The notes below the pieces were generated by a model that had not been told where the DNA came from, did not search any database, and was given only the letters and a program-made list of their open reading frames with translations. Below are positions 17,669-26,209 of a stretch of 64,000 bases of DNA, in pieces (position 1 is the first letter of the stretch; every line of letters begins with the position of its first letter). The stretch covers positions 248,001 through 312,000 of the forward strand of contig CAJTPT010000002.1 of assembly GCA_910578545.1 (NCBI GenBank). The letters run 5' to 3'. A program made the translations under genes and the position numbers. This DNA comes from an uncultured Christensenella sp. Its GTDB lineage: Bacteria > Bacillota > Clostridia > Christensenellales > Pumilibacteraceae.

Positions 17669-19930
17669 TTAGTCGTTTATAACGGTAATCGGCGCGAAGT
17701 CGGCGGACAGCAACATCACGCCCCCGCGCTCGAAATCAATTTTGAGATAAACGCTGTTACCCATGTTTTCCACACCGACAATCTTGCCCTTTCCGAGCCG
17801 CTTGTGCATAACCGTTGCGCCCACCGTATAATCGGATTTTGCGCCGTCGGTCTTGTGCGGCTGAGCTTGCGTTTTTCCGAAATCGCTCTTATACGTGCCG
17901 TGAAAGCTTTCGCCAACCGGCGTACGAGTAGGCGTACCGCGCGACTGTAAGTTTTGGGGACTACGCACAAACTCATCCACACCTCGGTATGTATGCGACG
18001 GAGAGCTTGTAAACACATCGGTACTGTTTGACGGGCGCGTAACCAATCCGCACTCGGACAAAAAGCGCGACGGAATACGGTACTCGGTATTGCCGTACAA
18101 GAAACGGGATTTCGCATACGTCAAAAACAGTCGCCGTTTAGCACGCGTGACCGCAACATACATAAGCCGCCGCTCTTCTTCCATATGATCGGAAGTATTC
18201 TCGTTCATACGTAGTGACGGAAAAAGCCCGTCTTCCAATCCGACAACAAACACGACGGGAAATTCCAAGCCCTTTGCGCTGTGCACCGTGGCAAGAGTAA
18301 CGGCATTGTCGTCGTTCATATCGTCGGTATCACTGTAAAGCGACACGGTTTGCAGGTAGTCGAACAGCGTAGATCCTGGATTGTTCTTTACGTGGTCGCG
18401 TACCGAATTTACAAGCTCGTTCAAGTTGTCCAACCGCGCCCGGTCTTCGTCATCGTCGACCGAAAAAATATTCATAACGTTAAGCACGTCAAACAAAAGA
18501 TACTTAAAGTATGCCGTTACTTCGCCGTCTGCGTGCGCATGAAGAGCCGAAAGCGTTTTACCGAACTCGGTAAGCTTTGTTTTTAGCGCCGACGGAAACG
18601 GTGTATCCTGTGCGTTTATAATAACTTGATACGCGCTTAAACCCGTCTGCTTACAATACGTGCGGATTTTTTCTATCGACGTTTCGCCTATGCCGCGACG
18701 CGGAAAATTGATTATGCGGTAAACAGCCTCGTCATCACGCGTATTGACCGAAACGCGGGCGTATGCCAAAACGTCCTTTATTTCCTTGCGATCGTAAAAT
18801 TTAAAACCGCCGTAAACATTGTGCGATATACCGTACTGCAAAAGCCGCTCTTCAAAGTGTCTGGTGAGTGCGTTGACCCTAAACAAAATTGCGCAGTCCG
18901 AAAAGTTGTACTCACCGTCGTAAACGAGCTCGAGTATCGTTTTGACTACGTAATCCGCCTCGAAACCCTCTGTCGCCGCGCCGAAGCAAACCACCTTTTC
19001 GCCCATGCCGTTGCCTGTCCATAGCCTTTTGTCTAACCTCTTTGTGTTACCATTGATAATCTTGTTTGCAACGGTCAAAATACTTTCCGTGGAACGATAG
19101 TTTTGCTCGAGCTTGTATACCTTACACTCGAAGTCTTTTTGGAAATTGAATATATTATCTATTGTCGCGCCGCGCCATGTGTATATACACTGATCCTCGT
19201 CTCCGACGGCAAATATATTTCCATGCTTTCCCGCTAAAACGGACGCGATTTCATACTGAACCGTATTAGTGTCCTGAAACTCGTCGATATGAATATATCT
19301 GAATTTATTTTGATAATACTCGCGCGCTTCGTCGCACGTCTTTAAAATAAACAGCGCTTGCAATAAAAGATCGTCATAATCAAGCGCATTATTAGCTTTG
19401 AGCGTGGCTTGATATTCGTAGTACGCACGCGCTATTATTTCCGAATCCTGCGCGAATTTATAAACAGACTCATACTGCTCGGGCGCAATACCGTTATTTT
19501 TTGCAGTGGAAATCGCCGAGAGTATGCGTTTTATCATATCCTCGTTTAAGTCGTTTTCTTTTACAAACCGCTTTACAACAGCCTTGCTTTCCGCTTCGCC
19601 GTAAATAGTGAAGTTTTTGTCAAAGCCGATTTTATCAATAAAGTGTCTGAGTATTCGCACGCAAGCGGCATGAAATGTAAAAATCCATATCCCGTCGATA
19701 TTACCGAGCATGCCCTCAAGCCTGACGCGCATTTCCTCTGCGGCTTTATTAGTAAACGTTATAGCTATAATATTGTACGGCGGCACGTTTAGGTCTTTTA
19801 TTAAGTGCGCAATTCTGTGCGTCAAAAGCTTGGTTTTTCCGCTTCCCGCACCCGCCGTAACAAGCACCGCGCCCTCTGTATCGAGCACCGCCTTTTGCTG
19901 TATGTCGTTTAGTGTTTCCGGATTGTACAT
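17669..19930 (-). CDS. pcrA: UvrD/PcrA-type DNA helicase
   Basis: 753 residues. Superfamily-1 helicase motifs are complete: Q motif and Walker A (VTAGAGSGKTKLL, near residue 25), AITFTNKAAEEM (Ia), HIDEFQDTN (II), VGDEDQCIYTWRGA (III), LEQNYRST (IV), TVHSAKGLEFPVVF (V) and MYVAVTRAKRRLFL (VI). The C-terminal ~45 residues (HKRLGKGKIVGVEN ... YLKIDFERGG) form the Tudor-like PcrA tail known to contact RNA polymerase. It works in repair, rolling-circle replication and transcription-replication conflict. Confidence 0.96.
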   Translation of the reverse strand: MYNPETLNDIQQKAVLDTEGAVLVTAGAGSGKTKLLTHRIAHLIKDLNVPPYNIIAITFTNKAAEEMRVRLEGMLGNIDGIWIFTFHAACVRILRHFIDKIGFDKNFTIYGEAESKAVVKRFVKENDLNEDMIKRILSAISTAKNNGIAPEQYESVYKFAQDSEIIARAYYEYQATLKANNALDYDDLLLQALFILKTCDEAREYYQNKFRYIHIDEFQDTNTVQYEIASVLAGKHGNIFAVGDEDQCIYTWRGATIDNIFNFQKDFECKVYKLEQNYRSTESILTVANKIINGNTKRLDKRLWTGNGMGEKVVCFGAATEGFEADYVVKTILELVYDGEYNFSDCAILFRVNALTRHFEERLLQYGISHNVYGGFKFYDRKEIKDVLAYARVSVNTRDDEAVYRIINFPRRGIGETSIEKIRTYCKQTGLSAYQVIINAQDTPFPSALKTKLTEFGKTLSALHAHADGEVTAYFKYLLFDVLNVMNIFSVDDDEDRARLDNLNELVNSVRDHVKNNPGSTLFDYLQTVSLYSDTDDMNDDNAVTLATVHSAKGLEFPVVFVVGLEDGLFPSLRMNENTSDHMEEERRLMYVAVTRAKRRLFLTYAKSRFLYGNTEYRIPSRFLSECGLVTRPSNSTDVFTSSPSHTYRGVDEFVRSPQNLQSRGTPTRTPVGESFHGTYKSDFGKTQAQPHKTDGAKSDYTVGATVMHKRLGKGKIVGVENMGNSVYLKIDFERGGVMLLSADFAPITVIND

Positions 19931-19944
19931 AAAACCTCTTTAGT

Positions 19945-20328
19945 TTACGAGCCTGTTTTCTCGCGGTAATATCTTGCCTGAAGCTCTCTGAATTTTTCGG
20001 ATAATTCCAATATATAACGTTGTTTGCCCGCAGGATCGAGCCCGTCATATACGGAGCGGTCTATCAGTTGACCGATTGGGTTCATGGTTACTTCCGTGCT
20101 GTCCAAAATCTCGCAGACTTTGCGGTACATGCGCTCTTCCTCTGCGGACGGCGCGTATGCCGTGCCGTCGACATCGCGCGTTCGCCTTGCGTATTCCACC
20201 GCAATGGAACGCACGTCCACCTCGTCCGCACACGACTGTTCGCGCTTGAGCGATTCCCAATATCCCATTTTAAGCCGCTGTTTAGCGAGCCAGCACCGCC
20301 TTTTAAGCTCTCCGTTTTTTCTTGTCAT
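19945..20328 (-). CDS. Unknown protein encoded upstream of pcrA
   Basis: 127 residues, not recognised. It is soluble and charged, with a basic N-terminus (MTRKNGELKRRCWLAKQRL) and a helical C-terminal part (LDPAGKQRYILELSEKFRELQARYY). No Cys/His metal pattern and no membrane segment. The ATG at 20328 has a strong GGAGGA site upstream, so the longer frame from 20394 is rejected. A TATAAT box (20353-20358) lies shortly upstream, with a poor -35 box. It leads a probable unit with pcrA (14-base gap) and ligA; the order suggests, but does not show, a link to DNA repair. Confidence 0.75.
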   Translation of the reverse strand: MTRKNGELKRRCWLAKQRLKMGYWESLKREQSCADEVDVRSIAVEYARRTRDVDGTAYAPSAEEERMYRKVCEILDSTEVTMNPIGQLIDRSVYDGLDPAGKQRYILELSEKFRELQARYYREKTGS

Positions 20329-20513
20329 GTCGATCTCCTCCGTTCGGAAATCATTATAACATGACGGGATACAAATGATTTTACTTCCGCGCAATGTCGA
20401 CGACAGTCGAGCGTATTCGACGAGTATCGACAGCTTTTACGCGAATAAATTTCCAAACCGAATGCTCACGGACAAAAGCGTAATAAACACTTTTATCGTA
20501 AAAGAATAAATGT

Positions 20514-20984
20514 TTAGTTGCCGCCGTTTCCGTCTGTCAGCGCCGCTCTCAATTCCTCGCGATTAGTGCGCACGACGGACAACGTTGAGCAAAGGAAGTT
20601 TTCCGTTTCCTTAAAAAGGTTGTCCAAGTGCGCCTTTGTGCGCAAAATAAGATTGTCGCACTGAGCATACGCGTTTTCAATTATCTGCTTGGACGCGACC
20701 TGTGCCGAGCGCACAATCTCTGACTCGGAAACAAGCTTGTTCGCCTTTTCCTCTGCGGCGCGGATTGTGTTTTTGGCAACCACATCGGCGTTTGACAAGA
20801 TGTCCTTGCGCTTTTCCTTAATCTCGTTTGCCTCTTTGATATACTCGGGCAATATCTCTGTCAGTCTATCGCACAAATCCATGCACAAATCCAAGTCGGG
20901 CTTTTTGGAAAAAAATCCATGACCGTTATCCAATTCCGCCCGAAGCTTTTCCAAAATCTCGAGTGCGTCCTGTTGTTCTTTCAT
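20514..20984 (-). CDS. Coiled-coil protein of unknown function
   Basis: 156 residues, mostly charged helix. Residues 55-130 are rich in Ala, Glu and Lys in a heptad-like pattern (DVVAKNTIRAAEEKANKLVSE), as in DivIVA-like or SMC-like helical proteins. No membrane segment or catalytic motif. Its ATG overlaps the coaD stop by 4 bases, so it is the last gene of the alr-rsmD-coaD group. Small coiled-coil proteins near coaD are common in Clostridia, but I cannot assign a role. Confidence 0.75.
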   Translation of the reverse strand: MKEQQDALEILEKLRAELDNGHGFFSKKPDLDLCMDLCDRLTEILPEYIKEANEIKEKRKDILSNADVVAKNTIRAAEEKANKLVSESEIVRSAQVASKQIIENAYAQCDNLILRTKAHLDNLFKETENFLCSTLSVVRTNREELRAALTDGNGGN

Positions 20985-21475
20985 AGCTCTCCTTTATTCG
21001 GCTGACCGCCGTAAATACGCATTATTGACTTCTTGGTACACGGTTCTACAAATCCGTCCAGTTCCCCGCCGAGTGCGGCAAGCGCCCGTACCGTCGTGGA
21101 AGAAACATGTTCATATTCGGCGTCCGGCATTATAAATACCGTTTGCACGCCGCAAAGCTGTTTGTAAACACGAGTCAGGTCGCGCTCGTATTCGAGGTCT
21201 TTAGTCGAACGCACGCCTCGAACAAGCACGCACGGCTCGCCGATCGACTTAACGTAGTCGGTCAACAACCCGTCAAAGTTCTCGACGGTAACGCCTTTTA
21301 AATCTGCCGTCGCTTGTTTTGCGATTTCGGTGCGCTTTGATATCGGCACAGTCGACTTACCGGTTTCCACTGCAACAGCGACAGTCACAGACCCGAAAAC
21401 ATCAAGCGCGCGCTTGACTATGTTTTTATGCCCCAAAGTAAACGGATTAAACGTTCCCGCAAATATCGCTTTCAT
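20981..21475 (-). CDS. coaD: Phosphopantetheine adenylyltransferase
   Basis: 164 residues. It makes dephospho-CoA from 4'-phosphopantetheine and ATP. The nucleotidyltransferase start AIFAGTFNPFTLGHKNIVKRA contains the T/G-x-x-x-x-P-F-T-x-G-H motif (usual form GSFDPxTxGH). The second motif EYEHVSSTTVRAL holds the SST-x-VR signature, and RGVRSTKDLEYE is the substrate loop. The start at 21475 follows homology; it lies inside rsmD (29-base overlap), the usual rsmD-coaD arrangement. Confidence 0.95.
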   Translation of the reverse strand: MKAIFAGTFNPFTLGHKNIVKRALDVFGSVTVAVAVETGKSTVPISKRTEIAKQATADLKGVTVENFDGLLTDYVKSIGEPCVLVRGVRSTKDLEYERDLTRVYKQLCGVQTVFIMPDAEYEHVSSTTVRALAALGGELDGFVEPCTKKSIMRIYGGQPNKGEL

Positions 21476-22004
21476 TGCCACCTCCGACAAGCACGTACGC
21501 CGACGCACCAAACGTTCTCTGTTCGATTATACAAGATTGCGGAATATTTTTCAACTCCTTTGCGCCCGAGTGTTCCAAAACGGCTATACCGTCACTACAG
21601 AGCATGCCGTACTTGACAAGAAGCTTATACGATTGCTCGGCGTAATCGGTGCGGTACGGCGGATCACAAAACACCAAGTCGAACCGCTTATCGCGCAGTT
21701 GTCTTATAACTCGACGGAAATCGCCGTATACTACTTCCTGTACGATTTTAAGCTTGTCCAAGTTTGCCGCAACGTTTTGCGTTTGCATATCCACAAAAAC
21801 ACATGAATCCGCACCGCGCGATAACGCCTCGATGCCTAGAGAGCCGCTCCCGCAAAACAAATCCAAACAACGGGCATTACGCACAAACCCTCTTGATTCG
21901 AGCATGGAAAACAAACTACCCTTTACCAAGTCGGTAGTCGGTCTTACCTCGCCGCGCGGCGAAATAAGCTTTGCGCCTTTATACTGTCCCGCAATAACTC
22001 GCAT
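21447..22004 (-). CDS. rsmD: 16S rRNA m2G966 methyltransferase RsmD
   Basis: 185 residues starting MRVIAGQYKGAKL, the family's typical beginning. The SAM site CLDLFCGSGSLGIEALSRGA is near residue 45, and the catalytic motif DPPY is in FDLVFCDPPYRTDYA. It methylates G966 of 16S rRNA. The next gene, coaD, overlaps by 29 bases and the preceding cyclo-ligase gene is 2 bases away. Confidence 0.95.
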   Translation of the reverse strand: MRVIAGQYKGAKLISPRGEVRPTTDLVKGSLFSMLESRGFVRNARCLDLFCGSGSLGIEALSRGADSCVFVDMQTQNVAANLDKLKIVQEVVYGDFRRVIRQLRDKRFDLVFCDPPYRTDYAEQSYKLLVKYGMLCSDGIAVLEHSGAKELKNIPQSCIIEQRTFGASAYVLVGGGNESDICGNV

Positions 22005-22006
22005 GA

Positions 22007-22564
22007 CTAAAAGTATATCACATTTTTTTCCGTTACGCAACAATCGAGGGGTATATCGGCAGTATCGGGCAAGAAATTTGTGCGTTGACAGTCAAACGCC
22101 AAACCGATTTTTAATGAGCTGTTCGACAAGAAAAACCTGTCGTAACAACCCATACCGTATCCTATGCGGTAGCCGTTTTTGTTAAAACCAAGTAGCGGTG
22201 TCACGCAACAGTCTATTTTAGGCGAATCTTCGGTCAAACCGTAACAATTTTCGGGAAGATTGCCGATTTTGTTCGGTTTGTCCGTTTTTACAAGCAACCG
22301 CGGCGTAATTATACCACCAATCGTATACGGCGCGTACACCTTATTTCCGCGTTTAAAAAGTTCGTCTATCAAATAAACGGTACTGACTTCCGACCCAATA
22401 GACACGTATACCATAACGTTGCCGTGCAATAGCTCAACCGCACGACGAGCTATATAGACAGACCGCGACAGCTTGTCCGTAACGCTCTCGCGCAAAAGCA
22501 ACAAACGCTGTCGCTCTTGCGCTTTACGACTATTATCATATGTAAAATCTTTGCGTTCGTCCAT
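22007..22564 (-). CDS. 5-formyltetrahydrofolate cyclo-ligase
   Basis: 185 residues. It turns 5-formyl-THF into 5,10-methenyl-THF. The family motif near the C-terminus reads RIGYGMGCYDRFF; the common form is GxGxGYYDR, so here the first Tyr is Cys. An N-terminal basic segment (SRKAQERQRLLLLRESVTDKLSR) and the CCVTPLLGFNKNGYR strand also fit. It overlaps alr by 29 bases. A folate salvage gene next to rsmD and coaD is common in Firmicutes. Confidence 0.88.
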   Translation of the reverse strand: MDERKDFTYDNSRKAQERQRLLLLRESVTDKLSRSVYIARRAVELLHGNVMVYVSIGSEVSTVYLIDELFKRGNKVYAPYTIGGIITPRLLVKTDKPNKIGNLPENCYGLTEDSPKIDCCVTPLLGFNKNGYRIGYGMGCYDRFFLSNSSLKIGLAFDCQRTNFLPDTADIPLDCCVTEKNVIYF

Positions 22565-23528
22565 TAAAGCCTGTTAAAACCTCGTAAACAATGGTGCCGT
22601 AGCATTTGGCAAGATATTCTGCGTCTTCCTTATCCGCTATAAGATACGCATACTCGCCGACGCGGCAAGGCAAATTTGTTACGTCAATCATGCACAAATC
22701 CATGCACGGCACGCCTATTATAGGACACTTAACGCCGCGCACCTTTAGGTAAAGCTGTTTGTCGGTGCGGCGCAGTCCGTCGGCATAGCCGCATCTAACG
22801 GTTGCAATGAGCGAGTCTTTTTCAATCACATAATCGCCGTAGCCGACGTGTTCGCCTTTTGATACTCTGGAAAGCCCGACGATTTTAGCTCGCACACGCA
22901 TTGCAATATCTGTATAACGGCTGTACCCGTACATGGCAATTCCCGCTCTCGTCATGCCAAACAAATCAAATCCGTCAAGGTCGAGTGCATTTGAACAATA
23001 CAAGTGCCTATTTTCTCGCAAAATCGGATTTTCCGTCAGTCGTTCAAACTCTTCGGACTGACCGACCGCTGATCCCAACGAATACAAATGCGAGTACACA
23101 GACCACGGCACAACGTTATTATCTTTGCAATATGATACGATATCGGCAAGTTTTCGCTCGTCCGCGCCCAACCTATTCATACCTGTATTGATCGCGACCG
23201 AAAATCGTTTGTAACCTGCACGAACGATAGCATCAAGCTGTTGCGCATCACAAACCGTCGGAACGATATTTGGCGACAGAAGCCTTAAATACTGCGAAAT
23301 ATCTCCGCCCAAAGTAAGTATGGACTTGTTGACCGTAAGCGCAAGCTCAAACGCTTCGTCCGCCGTAGCTACCATAAAGCAATTAACGACGGGCTCGATA
23401 AACGGCGCAATTCCTATTCCGTGTCCGTAGGCATTTGCCTTGACGACAGCGCAAAACCCGTTGCGCGTTTGAGCTTTTATTCTTCTGACATTGTGCCGCA
23501 GTCGCGACAGATTGACAACCGTTTGCAT
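22536..23528 (-). CDS. alr: Alanine racemase
   Basis: 330 residues, about 40 fewer than usual. It makes D-alanine for peptidoglycan. The PLP-binding Lys is in FCAVVKANAYGHG (near residue 30), the catalytic Tyr region is EHVGYGDYVIEKD followed by IATVRCGYADGLRR, and CMDLCMIDVTNLP follows. The C-terminus is shortened (YEVLTGFNGRTQRFYI). No ribosome binding site is seen: the 16 bases just upstream of the ATG form a hairpin GCATAA-5 bases-TTATGC (23530-23546), which might limit translation. Confidence 0.92.
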   Translation of the reverse strand: MQTVVNLSRLRHNVRRIKAQTRNGFCAVVKANAYGHGIGIAPFIEPVVNCFMVATADEAFELALTVNKSILTLGGDISQYLRLLSPNIVPTVCDAQQLDAIVRAGYKRFSVAINTGMNRLGADERKLADIVSYCKDNNVVPWSVYSHLYSLGSAVGQSEEFERLTENPILRENRHLYCSNALDLDGFDLFGMTRAGIAMYGYSRYTDIAMRVRAKIVGLSRVSKGEHVGYGDYVIEKDSLIATVRCGYADGLRRTDKQLYLKVRGVKCPIIGVPCMDLCMIDVTNLPCRVGEYAYLIADKEDAEYLAKCYGTIVYEVLTGFNGRTQRFYI

Positions 23529-23587
23529 AGCATAATTTATTTATGCAGTGTCACGCAATACGGTTACCGAAAATCATTACCTCGCAA

Positions 23588-23962
23588 CTAAAAAGTTTCG
23601 TCTGGCAAATTCTTATCCCTAAGCTGTTTTATGGAAGAAGCAATCTTTGCTTTTGCGAATTTATATTCTTTGTCGGAAGACACCTGCTCTTCGACTTCCG
23701 GTTCATCGGCATTACGGCAAAATCCCGTTATAAGCGATATTCCGTCGGATTTGACGCATATTATCCCATCCGAACAAGTAAACGCCGTCTTTTGCCCGTC
23801 AACGGTGATTTCGATTTTTCCCGCAGACAAAACGGCAATTTTGGCAATAGCGCCGCGCATAAATCCTTCTCTGCCGTTAGGGGTATTGACTGAGAGATAT
23901 TCCACCTTACCCGAAAAAAAGTCACGGTCGGGCGTTGCGATTTTCAAGAAAAACGAGCTCAA
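23588..23962 (-). CDS. atpC: F1Fo ATP synthase epsilon subunit
   Basis: 124 residues with a TTG start overlapping atpD by 4 bases; AAGGAG is about 12 bases upstream. The beta-sandwich domain is visible (LKIATPDRDFFSGKVEYLSVNTPNGREGF, quoted in part), then ITVDGQKTAFTCSDGI and a short helical C-terminal part (KFAKAKIASSIKQ) that lacks a long basic latch. Epsilon couples the gamma stalk to the c-ring and can inhibit ATPase activity. Last gene of the atp operon. Confidence 0.9.
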   Translation of the reverse strand: MSSFFLKIATPDRDFFSGKVEYLSVNTPNGREGFMRGAIAKIAVLSAGKIEITVDGQKTAFTCSDGIICVKSDGISLITGFCRNADEPEVEEQVSSDKEYKFAKAKIASSIKQLRDKNLPDETF

Positions 23963-25386
23963 TTAAACGCCTTCTCCTTAACCTCGTCGAGATCGCCCAC
24001 CATAAAAAATGCCGATTCGGGATAGATATCCGCTTCGCCCTTAAGTATTGCGTCAAAACATTCAAGAGTTGTTTTAAGTTTGACAAACCGCCCTTCCATG
24101 CCGGTAAAGCTTTGCGCCACAAACAACGGCTGAGAGAAAAACCTTTGTATTTTGCGTGCACGGTATACAACGGCCTTATCCTCGTCGGACAACTCGTCCA
24201 TTCCGAGTATGGATATTATATCATTGAGGTCGGCGTAACGCTGTAAAGTGGACTGAACGCCGCGCGCAACCTCATAATGGTATACGCCGACAACCGATTT
24301 TTCGAGTATTCGGCTTGTGGATTGAAGCGGGTCTACCGCAGGATAAATTCCCTGCTCGACAATCTTTCTGTTAAGAACTGTGGTGGCGTCTAAGTGCGTG
24401 AATATTGCTGCAGGCGCGGGATCGGTAAGATCGTCCGCAGGCACGTATACCGCCTGAATAGACGTGATAGACCCGTTTTTAGTCGTCGCTATACGTTCTT
24501 CGAGAGATCCGAGCTCGGTTGCAAGCGTCGGCTGATAACCTACGGCTGACGGAAGCCTGCCGAGGAGGGCCGACACCTCCGACCCCGCTTGGATATATCG
24601 GTAGATATTGTCTATAAAAAGCAATACATCCTTATTCATCTCGTCGCGAAAATACTCGGCAACGGTAAGTCCTGTAAGCGCCGTGCGCATACGCGATCCG
24701 GGCGGTTCGTTCATCTGACCGAAAACAAGCGCGGTTTTATCGAGTACGCCGCTTGCCGTCATGTCCTCGATCATCTCGTAGCCTTCGCGACTGCGCTCGC
24801 CCACGCCCGTAAAAATGGAATAACCGCCGTGTTCGGTCGCAACGTTGTGAATAAGTTCCATGATAAGAACAGTTTTACCGACGCCGGCGCCGCCGAAAAG
24901 TCCTATCTTTCCGCCGCGCTGGTACGGCGCGATAAGATCTATTACTTTAATACCGGTTTCCATTATTTCCGCGCCCGTCTTTTGCTCGTAAAATTCGGGG
25001 GCTTTGCGGTGAATGGACCTATGGGTTTGCGCGTTTATTTCGCCCTTACCGTCAATCGGTTCGCCGAGCATATTCATAACGCGCCCCAGCACGCTTTCGC
25101 CTACAGGCACCGAAATGGGATGTCCCGTACCGTACGCCGCCATACCGCGTGCCAGTCCCTCGGTCGGCTCGAGCGCGATACAACGCGCAGTAGACGGCGG
25201 GATATGGCTCATGACCTCAAGCGTGATAAATCCATCGGCAGGGTTACTGCTTAACCCTCCGCTCGCTATCATGTCGCGCGTATCGACTATGACCTTTTCG
25301 TAAATTTTGGGTAGCTTGGTTTCAAATTTAACGTCGACAACCGGACCCAAAACAACCGATACTTTTCCTGCATTAAGATTTTTCAC
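23959..25386 (-). CDS. atpD: F1Fo ATP synthase beta subunit (catalytic)
   Basis: 475 residues from GTG, AGGAGC about 9 bases upstream. The catalytic site is intact: Walker A GGAGVGKTVLI (near residue 155), the GERSREG segment with catalytic Glu, Walker B DVLLFIDNIYR, and the C-terminal DELSDED segment equivalent to the DELSEED lever. The Walker B tail reads FIDNIYRYIQAGSEVS, with IYR where most have IFR. Overlaps atpG by 14 bases. Confidence 0.97.
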   Translation of the reverse strand: MKNLNAGKVSVVLGPVVDVKFETKLPKIYEKVIVDTRDMIASGGLSSNPADGFITLEVMSHIPPSTARCIALEPTEGLARGMAAYGTGHPISVPVGESVLGRVMNMLGEPIDGKGEINAQTHRSIHRKAPEFYEQKTGAEIMETGIKVIDLIAPYQRGGKIGLFGGAGVGKTVLIMELIHNVATEHGGYSIFTGVGERSREGYEMIEDMTASGVLDKTALVFGQMNEPPGSRMRTALTGLTVAEYFRDEMNKDVLLFIDNIYRYIQAGSEVSALLGRLPSAVGYQPTLATELGSLEERIATTKNGSITSIQAVYVPADDLTDPAPAAIFTHLDATTVLNRKIVEQGIYPAVDPLQSTSRILEKSVVGVYHYEVARGVQSTLQRYADLNDIISILGMDELSDEDKAVVYRARKIQRFFSQPLFVAQSFTGMEGRFVKLKTTLECFDAILKGEADIYPESAFFMVGDLDEVKEKAFN

Positions 25387-26209
25387 TGTCGACTGCTCCT
25401 ATATCGACCATGGCGGACGTAGCGCCTATAATCTCTGTAATCTGTTCCGTTACGGACGACTGTCTTACTCTGTTGTAATCCATTGTAAGCTGATAAATAA
25501 GCTTATCCGCACTTTCAGTTGCGGCTGACATTGCGGCGTGCCGAGCGCTGTGCTCTGCCGCTACGTTGTTAAGTATAGCGCAGTATATCAAATCGGCAAA
25601 GTATAGCGGCAATAATGTTTTATACACGACGTTGACCGACGGCTCGACTATACTCGGCACAGAACGCTTTTGTTTACCATCCTTTTTTAAAGGCAAAAGC
25701 CGCTCGACAACCGCTTCAGTTCGACTACCCGATAGTTTGGAATACGCAATGCTTATACTCTTTATGCCGTTGCCGTAAAGCGTTAAAAGCTCGGCGGCAA
25801 TATCGCTTGCGTTTTTATAAGTCGAGATATAGCGTTTCCCGAATCTAAAATCGACGTTCGGCTTATCCTTGTAGTAATCGATGCACGCCTGTCCAATGGG
25901 AAAAAGCGTAGTGTTACCGTCGATCTGTCCGACAAATCTAAACAAGTCGTGATCGAACGCACCGCATAGTCCCTTGTCGGACGAAAGAATGATAAGCGCG
26001 TCGCGGCCGTTTTTCGGCTCATAGTCGGAAGCACTGTCCAAAACGGCGTACATAATATCGGATACCGCGTCCTTATACGCACTGCAATTTTCGCACTGTT
26101 CTATAGCCTTGCGCATTTTGGCGACTGATACCGTTTCCATTGCACCCGTAATCTGTCTTGTTTGCTTTACCGACGAAAGACGGCGCTTTATATCGGACAG
26201 ATTACTCAT
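25373..26209 (-). CDS. atpG: F1Fo ATP synthase gamma subunit
   Basis: 278 residues. It begins MSNLSDIKRRLSSVKQTRQITGAMETVSVAKM, the conserved N-terminal helix of gamma, has the SSDKGLCGAFDHDL segment in the Rossmann-like domain and ends with the conserved C-terminal helix (ATESADKLIYQLTMDYNRVRQSSVTEQITEIIGA). Gamma is the rotating central stalk. Overlaps the alpha gene by 8 bases. Confidence 0.96.
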   Translation of the reverse strand: MSNLSDIKRRLSSVKQTRQITGAMETVSVAKMRKAIEQCENCSAYKDAVSDIMYAVLDSASDYEPKNGRDALIILSSDKGLCGAFDHDLFRFVGQIDGNTTLFPIGQACIDYYKDKPNVDFRFGKRYISTYKNASDIAAELLTLYGNGIKSISIAYSKLSGSRTEAVVERLLPLKKDGKQKRSVPSIVEPSVNVVYKTLLPLYFADLIYCAILNNVAAEHSARHAAMSAATESADKLIYQLTMDYNRVRQSSVTEQITEIIGATSAMVDIGAVDSEKS

